DNA from: Circinella minor
Lineage: Eukaryota > Mucoromycota > Mucoromycetes > Mucorales > Lichtheimiaceae
NCBI GenBank assembly: GCA_016758965.1
Contig: JAEPRB010000081.1
Span: 1 to 64,000 of the forward strand
Direction: 5' to 3'
DNA: 64,000 bases
The position numbers and the translations under genes were made by a program. How positions within the stretch are numbered: position 1 is the first letter of the stretch; each line of letters starts with the position of its first letter. The notes beneath the pieces were generated by a model, which ran no database searches, had not been told where the DNA came from, and saw nothing but the letters and a program-made list of their open reading frames with translations. Of the stretch, positions 16,816 through 29,061 are shown in pieces.

Positions 16816-17109
16816 ATATTACACTGGCTCATTTTCTAAACCCCCAACCCACGATAACCATATATATATACCTGATAATTTAAATGCAAGTTTTAATCGT
16901 ACAGCCGCTAAAGGTTCAGCTAGTTGTATAAGAACAGTCCCTTCGAAAAGTGCACCAGGAGAACATATTAAATGTCCATCATCATTGCAGTATTGAGGTG
17001 CCGGTTCAATTCGGAAACGCACAGGCGGTTTTCTGTAATTTGATGACGTTAAAGAATCAACATGTCGAGTTATCATTTCCTGTATTGGATGGTCTTGTCG
17101 TTGTACCAT
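15729..17109 (-). CDS. Arrestin-related trafficking adaptor (ART-like)
   Basis: Two exons, 17109-16872 and 16669-15729, give 392 aa. The N-terminal part has arrestin-N style beta strands (RFRIEP, LFEGTVLIQLAEPLAAVRLKLAFKLSG). The second exon continues with the arrestin-C half, including FPFTIAMPHVNYPPS, YAFHIIATLDRPGF and YHIGDTLRVSIRATDTIF. The C-terminus has PPYD followed by CPPGYG; the latter is a PPxY motif of the kind bound by WW domains of Rsp5/Nedd4 ubiquitin ligases. ART proteins bring such ligases to plasma-membrane transporters for endocytosis. The intron carries a 42-base T run on the + strand (poly-A in the transcript), which may make its splicing and sequencing length unreliable. 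The first ATG is used; a tract of short stops lies upstream. Confidence 0.85.
16767..16808. repeat. T42 homopolymer in arrestin-gene intron
   Basis: An uninterrupted run of 42 T on the + strand, lying wholly inside the single intron of the arrestin-like gene. The true length is uncertain because of polymerase or assembly slippage. Confidence 0.9.
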
Positions 17110-17349
17110 TATATATAGGGATAAAAAGCAGAAAATAAAATAAAAATAAAAAATGGTGAAAGAAAAGAGGAAAAGAAGTTTGCTTTAAAGTTTTGGAGAG
17201 AGGAAAAAAGGAAGCTGAAATATAAAGTAGCGTGAATAGGATCGACAAGATTATTATCATTTAGATTATATTAGATTAAGCATCTTTATTGGTGGCGGTG
17301 TATAATGTGAGGGTGTATATAAAATAAGTTAAATTCTTTTTAATCTGAA
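17110..17349. other. Short spacer between minus-strand genes
   Basis: A 240-bp spacer joining the 5' side of the arrestin-like gene to the 3' side of the dehydratase gene. It is AT-rich with no separate feature. Confidence 0.5.
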
Positions 17350-19308
<1,959 letters not shown>

Positions 19309-21777
19309 TTGATATATTATAAAGAATAACAATAAATAACAGTAGTAATAATAAAGATACAAATAAAAAAAAAGGCGAAAGAAAAGAGGGGGAAGAGGAT
19401 ATCGTTCTAAGTTGGAAAGTGTAAAAAAAAAAAGGTTAGAGAAAAGAGGACTTTTTCCTTTTATAATAAATGGATCGGACACATGTTGTAGCGTTTAGGT
19501 TCCCTTTTTTTTCGAACCCATCATATTTATCATGTACTAGGTAGTAGTAAGGTCACACATCATTACTTTCATCTTTTGATTGTCAAAAACTCTGCTCTCA
19601 TTCCCTTCTGTCATATAATTTTCTACTGATAATCATTATACATTATAATTTAGCCCTTGTGTACGAACCATAAGGTTAACAAATGTACACGCAAATAATA
19701 TACAATTTCTATACAGGAGCAAAAAAAAAGTGTCAAACAAACAAGCATTGAATGGATTATGTAAACAATATCCCGCGGACGTCGGATTAACCGACAATGG
19801 TCCCCCCCAAGATTCATTGTTTGTGTCGTTATTATGATTTTCATGTTAAATAATCAACAATTTTTATTTTTTCAGCCGCACTCAAGTAAAATGATTTTGT
19901 TGTACGTATACGTTTTTGATACACTTTATAACCTATATTAATAACATGCTCTTATAAATAATCCTTGTATAAATCTCGATTACTATCATTTTATTGAAAG
20001 AAAAGGGGGAAAGAAATATAATAATGAGTAGAACATTGTTAATTTTTTTTTTAGTGGGGCATTGATTCAGGTTCATAGTGTACCCCCCAAAAAAACTCTT
20101 TGAATTTACGTAATCAAAGACTAAGACTTTTAAGGTTGCTATCAGTAAAAAAAAAAAAGCAAAAGAGGCACATACACACACTGTACTAATAATTCCTATA
20201 AAACTTAAATTGCCCGCTTCCTGAATTATTTGATCCAAGGACTTTCATTCTTAGTACCATCATTAGCACAGTTTTTTTTTTTTTTTTGGTTGTTGCTTTC
20301 GTGTAACATTTCCTATTTATTTAGCATTTTTTATATTTTGCCATGGAAAATTGATTTTACATGTCAATCAAGCTAGTTTTATACGCATATGTTTATACTA
20401 TTAATCCATATTATATATATAAGAAACAAATTAGTATGTTTCAGTTTGTCCGACAAGACAATTTTTAACTCCAACTGTAACACTCTGTTTTCCCATTTAA
20501 TCAACGTGTTTTTTTCAAGTGTAATCTTGATTCTACATAAATGTCGACTTTTATTTGATCGAATATATATATGTATCCAATTGTTAGTTCTGCTCTCTTT
20601 TTTTTTAAAAAAAAAAAATCGGTATGATACAATCATTTTTAAAAAGTAATAAAATTAAAACATGGCAATCCTAAGAGTTTTTATTAGTTTGACTTTTAAT
20701 GACAAATAAAAATGTAGCTATGTATTTGAGTCTACTATCAGCTTTATACTTTTAAGGTTGTGTAATGGGATTGTTTAATATTTCGAAACGCAAGTGTTCC
20801 TTTCTACATAAAGTTATTAATTTCTAGAAGTTCTAATAATGTAGTCTATATACACATTGATGAACTAATATTATTAAAACTATAATTATTTATTAAAAAA
20901 TAGTAGCAATTGTAGCCTTTTTTTATTAAGGTACTTTGTTGCATAGCATTAATTTAATCATTAAAATCGATTCATCGTTTTAATATAAGATATATTCTTA
21001 GTTAACAGTATTAATATTATACATGGTAGTAATTATTGATTTTTTTACGTATCAACTCAAATACGTACTGTACGTATGATTTCCTGTGATGATATGATCG
21101 ATTGATGATAACTCAAACATCATACTATGTAGTAGTACGTACCCGTGGCAACGATAAAAGTTATTATGCAGCATACGTATGCTGCGACAGTTTGGAATAT
21201 TCATATTTATTTCTTTCCTTTACGAGCCTACATTCGTTAACAAGATATTGTATTATTACTTACAACAAAAAGGGATCTTATAGAAAAAGTAAAAGAGATA
21301 AATTAATCACGCTTTTACATATTTAATCTTTTTTTTTTCTCTTTTATCAACATTTACGTATTCCGTAGGGGCAATTCTACTAATAAAAGAAAAAATTGCG
21401 TGGTGGTTCATCACCAACAAAACAAATACATGCGTTACTGATATTTCAGAATGACGATGTTAAAACTGATTCAGTAGTACTACGATTTGTTCCGATTTTT
21501 ATTATCGCTATATTACAATTACGAGGTATAGCTGTATTTGGAAAATGTTAATAGCTTTACTGTGAAAATATACAACATCATGCAATTAGGTTACACAATA
21601 TGTAAAACCCCTCATTTCATATGCATTACTTCTTCCTTTTTAAAGTAAACCTTTCATTGGCACAGCCCACTTTTAATAAAATGGAAGTCATCTGCTATCC
21701 AATTGTCGTCTTCAAATATATTTTTTTTCTTTTCGACACATAAATGAAATTCAGCTAACCTCATCCATTCCAACAAG
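19309..21777. other. Long intergenic region, no gene seen
   Basis: About 2.5 kb of AT-rich DNA between divergent genes. It contains a CG-containing palindromic patch near 19771-19800 (CCGCGGACGTCGG, then a GTCGGATTAACCGAC hairpin) and several TACGTA hexamers near 21054-21180. No reading frame resembling a protein and no RNA gene were recognised. Confidence 0.55.
19771..19800. promoter_or_regulatory. CG-rich palindromic patch, possible Zn-cluster factor site
   Basis: CCGCGG is followed at once by ACGTCGG and an inverted pair GTCGG/CCGAC separated by four bases. It lies about 470 bp upstream of the dehydratase start. Paired CGG/CCG triplets are what fungal Zn2Cys6 factors bind, so a regulatory role is possible. 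This is inference from motif shape only. Confidence 0.25.
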
Positions 21778-23865
21778 ATGACATTACTCGATGAAAAAGC
21801 TGGGAGTACCAATCGTTTGGAACTCATTGGCAACGAAGAGATTACTCAACAACACAGTGAATCGGTAAAGACAATGGCCAAAGCGAAAGCACAGACAATA
21901 CTATATAAAACACTTGCCCAAGAAATAAAAGAGACTTTACAAGCAAAAAAAGATAACCCACAGGATCCTAGAAATTATATCCATGCAGGAAAGTTATATT
22001 CATGTCAAGGAAAACAACAGAAAGCAGCTACTATACTACGAGAAGGTTTACGCGTCATTTCTGACTCCCAGCATTATCCAATGATTCAACAGGAGATGGA
22101 TATCGTAAAGATTAGGTTGAAACGAAAGATCGATTTTATTGCTAAATGTCCATTTGAAATCATACACCATATTGTCAACCAATTTAATCTAAGACAAAAC
22201 ACGGCGTTAGAATGCTTGACAGTATCTCCTATTTGGCATCAAAAATTGATGAACCAAGTCCATTTATGGAGACATATTGAAATATCAGCTGGATCGTGGG
22301 GACAAAATCTTCATCAAGGCTTATCTGACGTATCAAGCTTGGTCGAAGACTTGTCAATTGGACTGTCCAAAGGTGCGACTCGTAGGCGTATGATGTCACT
22401 CAAAACATACTCATTTAAAAATTTGAAATCACTTACAATATGGGGTGCCTACTGTACGTTTAATAAGTCTGTGATAGGGTTGGAATTAATAGATAAAAAG
22501 GAAAAAGGGAATTTGTGGTATTTTATATTTTATATAAGCCCAACAACTTTTTTAAACATCTATAATATTGTTATTTGTTTTATAGTTCCAAATGGTAGCC
22601 AAATGCTTGGCGAGACAATTCGTACTTATTTACCTTACGTTGGAAATACATTGAAAAAATTGATTTTGAATGCATCATCATCCACTGATATTTCTTTAGA
22701 ATGGTTATTGGTAATGTGTCCAAAACTCACATATCTTTGTCTCGAAGTAGATAAATTTGCTGACAACCCCCAAGGAATAAAAGTACCAGAGACTATGTCC
22801 TTGACAACAATAGAATTATCTTGTAAAAATCCAGCACCTGTTTCGATGTTGATGCCACTGTTTCATTGCTCACCACATCTTCGGTATCTAGGACTCCAAT
22901 GCTTTATCGATATAGATGTTTTGTCTTTACTTGATGATTTGTGCCCCGAATTAGCAGAAATCAGACTTTACGAAAAATATCGATACTCACACGAAAGGAT
23001 ATTATGGAGCAACGGATATCAACGAGAAATAGCAGAAGCAGTCGAACCCAAAGGTGCGTTGCGATGCTTGGAAATTGAATATATTCAATCGGCAATACCA
23101 TTGAAATTTCGATTGAAGAAAAGTTGTGATACTTTACAAGCAATATCTTTAAAAATGAATTGTATGAATGGACATGAGATCTCAGACTGGCAACCATTTT
23201 CTTCATTCACAATGAACAAGTTGACCTGCCTCAACATTTGCAATGGATGTCCCACATTTTATCAACATCTTTCAGAAATTTTACCTTGTTTTCCAGCGTT
23301 GGAAATTATTCGATTACAAACCGCCTACGGTCCTGGGTATAGCATGCAGCAATTGAATGAAATAACTCGAGATAATGTGTTTGAAGCCATTGGAAAGATC
23401 ACCACACTCACTACTTTGAGTTTGGATTCTTTTAGTTTACAAAGTGATGGTTTTGAAAAGATGTTGATAATGATGGAACAAACCTCTCATGGAAAGAATG
23501 ATAATGAAGGGTTGGAATGTTTAAAGATCAATTATTGCCATGGTTTTAAAGGTTCAGCATTACGACATATCGCAACGATCAAGTCCTTGAAAAAGCTTTT
23601 TATTTGGGATTGGGACGTACAACGAATTGAAGTGAAGGATGTTATAGATTTTGTTCGCTTGTCTAAAGATGGATTACCACTTTTACAAACATTGTTCTTG
23701 GATAATATACAAATGACAGTTGAAGCTGCAGAGGGTATGATGGAATGGAATATGGAGAATCTTAAAACATTAAGATTGGGACGAAGGATGGAATATTTTA
23801 AAAATAAAAACGTTATTAAAAAAATGCTTAATTGTCATTTTGATAATGTAATGGTAGAAATATAA
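21778..23865 (+). CDS. Dia2/Pof3-like TPR, F-box and LRR protein, copy 1
   Basis: The frame is open from 21778 to 23865 (695 aa), but bases 22454-22585 look like a 132-nt intron (GTACGT donor, TTTTATAG acceptor). Because 132 is a multiple of three and has no stop, the frame survives either way; spliced, the protein is 651 aa. Residues 50-110 resemble a TPR pair (NYIHAGKLYSCQGKQQKA). An F-box-like segment follows at about 122-170 (CPFEIIHHIVNQF, SPIWHQKL, WRHIEI). The rest is leucine-rich repeats. The order TPR, F-box, LRR is that of yeast Dia2 and fission-yeast Pof3, substrate receptors of SCF ubiquitin ligases. A paralog lies 1.1 kb downstream in the same direction. The target is unknown, and these families are often expanded in Mucorales. 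Confidence 0.75.
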   Translation: MTLLDEKAGSTNRLELIGNEEITQQHSESVKTMAKAKAQTILYKTLAQEIKETLQAKKDNPQDPRNYIHAGKLYSCQGKQQKAATILREGLRVISDSQHYPMIQQEMDIVKIRLKRKIDFIAKCPFEIIHHIVNQFNLRQNTALECLTVSPIWHQKLMNQVHLWRHIEISAGSWGQNLHQGLSDVSSLVEDLSIGLSKGATRRRMMSLKTYSFKNLKSLTIWGAYCTFNKSVIGLELIDKKEKGNLWYFIFYISPTTFLNIYNIVICFIVPNGSQMLGETIRTYLPYVGNTLKKLILNASSSTDISLEWLLVMCPKLTYLCLEVDKFADNPQGIKVPETMSLTTIELSCKNPAPVSMLMPLFHCSPHLRYLGLQCFIDIDVLSLLDDLCPELAEIRLYEKYRYSHERILWSNGYQREIAEAVEPKGALRCLEIEYIQSAIPLKFRLKKSCDTLQAISLKMNCMNGHEISDWQPFSSFTMNKLTCLNICNGCPTFYQHLSEILPCFPALEIIRLQTAYGPGYSMQQLNEITRDNVFEAIGKITTLTTLSLDSFSLQSDGFEKMLIMMEQTSHGKNDNEGLECLKINYCHGFKGSALRHIATIKSLKKLFIWDWDVQRIEVKDVIDFVRLSKDGLPLLQTLFLDNIQMTVEAAEGMMEWNMENLKTLRLGRRMEYFKNKNVIKKMLNCHFDNVMVEI
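22454..22585 (+). other. In-frame 132-nt putative intron
   Basis: It begins GTACGT and ends TTTTATAG. Its translation (Phe/Ile-rich, YFIFYISPTTFLNIY) is unlike the LRR context. The paralog has an intron at the equivalent place, ending TATTAG, just after the LKSLVII segment. Retention would insert 44 residues without a frameshift. Confidence 0.7.
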
Positions 23866-24976
23866 TAATTTTTTATTTCACTGTAAATAACCAATGTTAT
23901 TATTCTTTGAGCGAATTAAAATATGAAAATAGAGTGCATCATAAGCGAAATAAATCATCTTCTTTGCCAGTTATCGCCTGGTTATTATTAATGTTTTGGA
24001 AGCTGGTGTTGTTCTTGATAATGGTGCTAACGTCATAGATGATAAAGGTGGGTCGGTGACATGTTGTTGCTTTAAACAGAGAAAAAAAAAAGAAGGAAAA
24101 GGAAGTACGTATGTAATGTACTATGTTCTCAATTTTTTTTAGAGACCAAACATGTATTTTCACATTGTTGTTGCTTTGGTGTTGAGAGGGAATAAGCAGA
24201 TACGTAATTATACGTAATTTATTATGATTTTGTTGTCCTTTTGTTGGGAATGATGACATACGTATTTTATTATTAGGCTGTTTTTATTTTGTAGAGTGAA
24301 GGGGGCTATTATTATATATAAATTGCTTTGAAGAAAATGAAGAAAACATATTATGCTGTTTAGAGAGAAAGAAATGATGCTGATTGTGTATACGTTATAT
24401 CCGATTGGTTAAAAATTTATTCTTTTGTTGCTGTTTTTACTGTTCGCGAGGTTCGCGACATAAATTTCCAAATATGAATAAGTTTCGTGAAGGCTAGTGT
24501 AACAATTATAATGCTGCACTGAGTTATAATTCTATTCCGCGAACCTCGCGAACCTCGCGAAGCTTGCGAAAATGAAGGATTAGTTATATCACGTATGTTA
24601 AGGATACGCGACAATGTATTCTCATTTACATATTTAGGATAGAACCCCATGACCGTCATTATCATGGAATATCTTACATTAATTTGTATATACACAGATC
24701 GTTTCTCTGTCATTTATACCATATATTTTTTTTTTGTTGTCTTCCAATTCATTATATTAATAAGTAATGTTAATGTACGTAATTTTTTTCTCTTGTACTA
24801 CACTGTTGCCATAGCAACGTCTCTTTTCTTGAGGCTGTGTGGTCAATGAAGCAAGAGTGTAACCTGCTTTTTTGATTGTATAAAAATGAGTGTATTTTTT
24901 CTCCCTCTTTTCTGTTCACAAAAAAGAAACGTATTTTTTTTCTTGTTTCAGCTGTAGTGAATGCTGTATTTAAACC
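23866..24976. other. Spacer between F-box paralogs
   Basis: 1.1 kb containing the 3' end of copy 1, the TCGCGA-rich inverted repeat at 24442-24569, and the promoter of copy 2. Open frames here look low-complexity and non-coding. Confidence 0.5.
24442..24569. repeat. TCGCGA-rich inverted repeat
   Basis: The 16-mer GTTCGCGAGGTTCGCG at 24442-24457 is exactly inverted at 24538-24553. The right arm continues as a second 9-bp unit (GCGAACCTC repeated) and ends AAGCTTGCGAA near 24569. An 80-bp AT-rich loop separates the arms. Several CpG-rich palindromes in a region where CpG is otherwise rare mark it as a distinct element: a regulatory site, replication or nucleoid-type site, or the remnant of a small inverted-repeat transposon. 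Confidence 0.6.
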
Positions 24977-27491
24977 ATGAGCAACATTCACCAAACTATC
25001 AAGAAAGACATACCTCAACAGAATGTCAACCTAGAACAAACAGCAATAGCAGAACGATCCCAACTTTTAACAACTTTTTGCAACCATCAAGCACACACCA
25101 ATGCCAATGGCAGTGACAACAATGTCACAAAGGAATACACAATAACACTTGAAAAAACAACCAACAACATATTAGAAAAAATTAAAACAACCCCACAAGA
25201 TTATATCGCTGCCGCAAAAATATATTCGTACCAAGGAAAACAGCAACAAGTGATTGATATGTGTCAACAAGGTCTTTTATTATTATCTTCTTCAGACAAT
25301 AACAGCAACTGTCATTCTATTCTTCAACAAGAATTGGATATTGCAAAAGAAAAAATGGAACGACGCATTGACTTTATTACTCAATGTCCGGCTGAAGTAG
25401 CACATACCATTATTAGCTTTCTTAATGTAACTGCAGCTATTCAAGCTGTCGATACAAGCAAGAATTGGCGACACACTTTTTTGGACCACAAACGTATTTG
25501 GCAACAATTTATTTTGGATGGGGTAGGCAAACAGCGTAAACTGACCCAATTATTAAAGATCAATTCTGAACGGATAAAAATACTCTATATTCATGCGTGG
25601 CCAGATAAAATCAAAAGACATCTTACTACATCGATCAAGAAAAACCAGTTTTTAAATTTAAAATCACTTGTTATTATTGATACGGGTAAAATTATTATTA
25701 TTTTCAAACGGTTCTATCGAATAATAAATAAATAAAAAGAAGCTGACTAATGTAAACGTATTATTCTTATATATAATATTAGGAGATGCTAAAATCAATC
25801 CAGATGTCCATCTAGGCAAAGCTTTATACCAAACACTACCTACTATTTCCAATACATTAACGCGACTGGATATTTATTCACAATCCTTTGTCAGCATTTC
25901 TTTGGGTCGTATCTTGTTATCATGTCGAAATTTAAAATCCCTCAAATTACATATTTATTCATTGAATGATAGCGCACAGGCAAGAGATTTACTATCTTCA
26001 GCAACAGTGGATGGTTTTACAACATCACCATTACGAAATTTAGAAATTTCATCCAATCTTCCAACTGCTTGGCGATTGATTCAAAGTGTTTTACAAGCTG
26101 TATTTCCTTATATACCCGACTTACGACGATTAGCAATATATTATGAAGCAAAATATCATTTTGATTTGGGAAATTTATTAGATTTAATTTCATCATTGAA
26201 TTATTGTACGAAATTGGAAGTATTTAAGACAACGTTATTGACGCATAATCCAGAAATGGGTGACAATGATGGGTTTCTATATTATATCCAATCTAATCAA
26301 GAGGATAAGCAACAACAACAAGAAGAACTACAGCGACAACAAAAATCCAATGATAATGGTGATGATAATGTTATTGACGGTGTTCTACTAGATGACGAAT
26401 TAGAAGAAAGTAAATTAAGTAGTACTATTAGTACCAGGACGAATGAAAATAGTATTAATGACGATAATATGGAATTAGCTACAACGAAAACGACAACAAT
26501 AGCATCATCCAAAGTAAATGGACTTCGGCATCTACGACTACATAATGTTAATTCAATCATTCCAATTGGTAACCGATTAAGAGAAAGTCGTATCACTCTT
26601 GAAATTTTGGAACTCCAATTGGGTTTTATAGGCGTTGTAAACGCAAATACACAAGACTGGGAAATTTTGAGCTCGTTGCCAATGCCAAACTTAACGACGC
26701 TTCGATTATCTAAAGTCAATGGGACGTTTTACCGCACTATTCCAGCCATGTTAAGTTGTTACCCGCGTTTGGAAACACTTATACTAGAATATCCAATGAT
26801 TCATGATAATGAAATATTTGATCCAGAAATAACAGTTAATAATAATATCAACAATAACAACAATTCTCACAACATTCTATTGTCAACTTATATTACTGAA
26901 TTACCCAACATCAAACGCCTGGTTTTTGATTCTTTCAAGGAATTGAGCCCTATCTTTTTTGAAAGGCTTACAGAATATTATCGGACATCAATGACATCCA
27001 AATTAGAAAATCTAATAATCAAAAACTGTACTGGATTTTCATATGAATGTTTACAACATATAGGACGTATTCAAAGTTTAAAGGAAATTTCACTTCAATT
27101 CAACTATATTCCCGGTTATTATCATTTTCAAAAAAACAGCAATGATCATAATTCATCAGATGATAATTATGATGAAATGGCATATTGTATGGAAATGTTT
27201 ACAAATTATTTAACATATGATTTGGCAAGACCTCAATCATTGACAAGATTGGAGTTGGATCAAATGAAATTTACAGATATAGGAGTACAGAATATTGTGG
27301 AGTTATGTAATAGAAATGATACGTTACTACAAGATGCATTGATTATCAAGGACTGTAAAGGAATCACTTTAAAAAGTACAAAGTTGTTAAAAAGTATAGC
27401 AAAATTATATCAATATTTTGATTTTTCAGAATCTAAAGCTACCCTTTATACTCCCCATCGTAAAACTTTTATATTTTTACAAAAGAAATAA
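24977..27491 (+). CDS. Dia2/Pof3-like TPR, F-box and LRR protein, copy 2
   Basis: Two exons, 24977-25685 and 25783-27491, give 805 aa. The N-terminus parallels copy 1: PQDYIAAAKIYSYQGKQQQV (TPR-like), then RIDFITQCPAEVAHTIISFL and NWRHTFLDHKRIWQQ (F-box-like). LRRs follow, interrupted by a disordered insert at roughly residues 380-450 (Gln/Asp/Glu/Thr-rich, with DDNVIDGV and TTKTTT). The insert and an Asn run near residue 555 make it longer than copy 1. It is a probable SCF substrate receptor by family analogy. Divergence between the copies is high, so the duplication is old. The frame without splicing stops within the intron, so here splicing is required. Confidence 0.8.
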
Positions 27492-28248
27492 TATGTTTAC
27501 TTGTTTTATGTTCATTATATTACTATTTTCCCTCCCTACTCATCTTTACATCATTTTTCTGATCAAGTTTATTTCTATAATAATTATTATTAATAACAAT
27601 GCTTTATATGTTTTATTTATCCGTTTGCTCATTGAGTCCATTCTAAATATTATATATATATATATATATATATAATATTTAAGCATTGTTCTGACTCTAC
27701 TTATTAAATACGGTATTTATTTTCTCAAATTAAATACAACGAAAGAACCACTGAGTTAAGATCATTAAGTGCATAAATTGACATTACTTTAATTCTCCCG
27801 TTCCTATGAACATATCGCATTGATAGTTAACTCTCCAATGTCTTATATGGGTTTTTAACCTCGAATAATCTTTCACGTATCTCATGCAGTGCATCATCGA
27901 TTATAGCACAGATTCATTAAGAATTGAATGAATTGATTGACCAGAAAATGTTGTCAGTGAAATGACTATGAACGTGTTTTTGAAGTATATAGAATAAAAA
28001 ACACTTGACATTATCAAGCTAATCGGATATTGAACAACATTTGATCTTGAGATAGGTGAGCCGATTGATTTAAAAAGAAATAGTACAATTGAAAGTTCTC
28101 CAAAAAGGGGAAAATTACCGATTTTTTTTGAAGCAGTACAAATGAAGCAGTCACTCTTTTTTTCGGGTTTTTTGACATACAAAAAAACTGCCAGCCTTGA
28201 AAATAAGTGACAACTTTCTTTTTTGTACACATATATACATATACAGCC
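27492..28248. other. Intergenic, AT tract
   Basis: This contains the 3' end of F-box copy 2, an AT dinucleotide tract at about 27650-27674 flanked by AATATTAT/ATAATATT arms, and the mS38 promoter. A minus-strand frame at 27901-28230 was judged non-coding. Confidence 0.5.
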
Positions 28249-28800
28249 ATGCTGGCTCGAGGATTCATTTTACAACGTAGTTTACAACAACAAACCTCAG
28301 TCTTTAACCGACTTTGTGTTCCAACTATTCAATATTGTTTGAAACGAAATGCTTCTACTCTTACCACAGCAACTGACAACGCAATTCCTTCAGCACTTCC
28401 TTTTATGTTTTCAAAGCAAGGTAAAAAAAAAAAAAAAGAAATATAAAAAAGCAATATAAAATAATAAAAAAAGAGGAGAAAGAGAGAGAGAGAGAGAGTG
28501 AAAATATGATAATAATAAAAAGATACCAATGTATTATTACTTATATATATATATTTATTAGTACCTGAAGCACCTGTTTCTCAAATTGTAACCGAGTACC
28601 TTTCTCAAATGCGACCATTCTCAGCTCCACCTGCTCCTATGCAACAACGTATTACTACACCAACAACAACTAATGAATTGAATGAAGGCACAATGTATAT
28701 GACAAGTATTTTACGAAAGCGACGTTTGAAAATGAATAAACATAAACACAAGAAATTACGAAAGCGAACAAGAGCTTTGAGAAAGAGATTAGGCAAATAG
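28249..28800 (+). CDS. COX24: Mitochondrial small-subunit ribosomal protein mS38 (Cox24/AURKAIP1 family)
   Basis: Two exons, 28249-28420 and 28562-28800, give 136 aa. The last 35 residues carry the family signature: SILRKRRLKMNKHKHKK followed by LRKRTRALRKRLGK, a very basic helix that threads into 12S/15S rRNA of the mitoribosome. The N-terminus (MLARGFILQRSLQQQ) is Arg-rich, amphipathic and without acidic residues, as expected for a mitochondrial presequence. Yeast Cox24 is needed for Cox1 synthesis. The C-terminal match is diagnostic; the middle is poorly conserved in the family. The ATG at 28249 is chosen because it starts the presequence. An in-frame extension upstream is T-rich and non-coding in character. 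Confidence 0.9.
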
Positions 28801-29061
28801 AGAGAAAGAAACGTTTTACTTGGATTTATTATTATTATTATTGTTTTTTTTTTTTTTTTTTTACTTTTTTTTTGGAATTATTATTATCATAAAAAGCATA
28901 CATATATACACACACTTTATTATAGAAAAAGAAAAAAGAAAAAAAAAAGTTATATATACATATAATATAATATAAAACAGCAATTGTATAAACACACACA
29001 TTGTATTAAGAAGAAGGGAGAGGGAACAATGCTTTTATTGTTATTATTTATTTGTTATTTA
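28801..29061. other. Convergent 3' spacer
   Basis: 261 bp of T, A and ATT tracts between the stops of mS38 (+) and Nup54 (-). It holds both 3' UTRs. Confidence 0.5.

Noticed and set aside
23939..24259. Minus-strand frame in the F-box spacer
   Set aside because: Asn/Ile/Phe-rich composition, no recognisable domain, overlaps expected 3' UTR.
27901..28230. Minus-strand 109-codon frame upstream of mS38
   Set aside because: Some segments look protein-like, but there is no family resemblance, no splice-supported extension, and it would cover the mS38 promoter.
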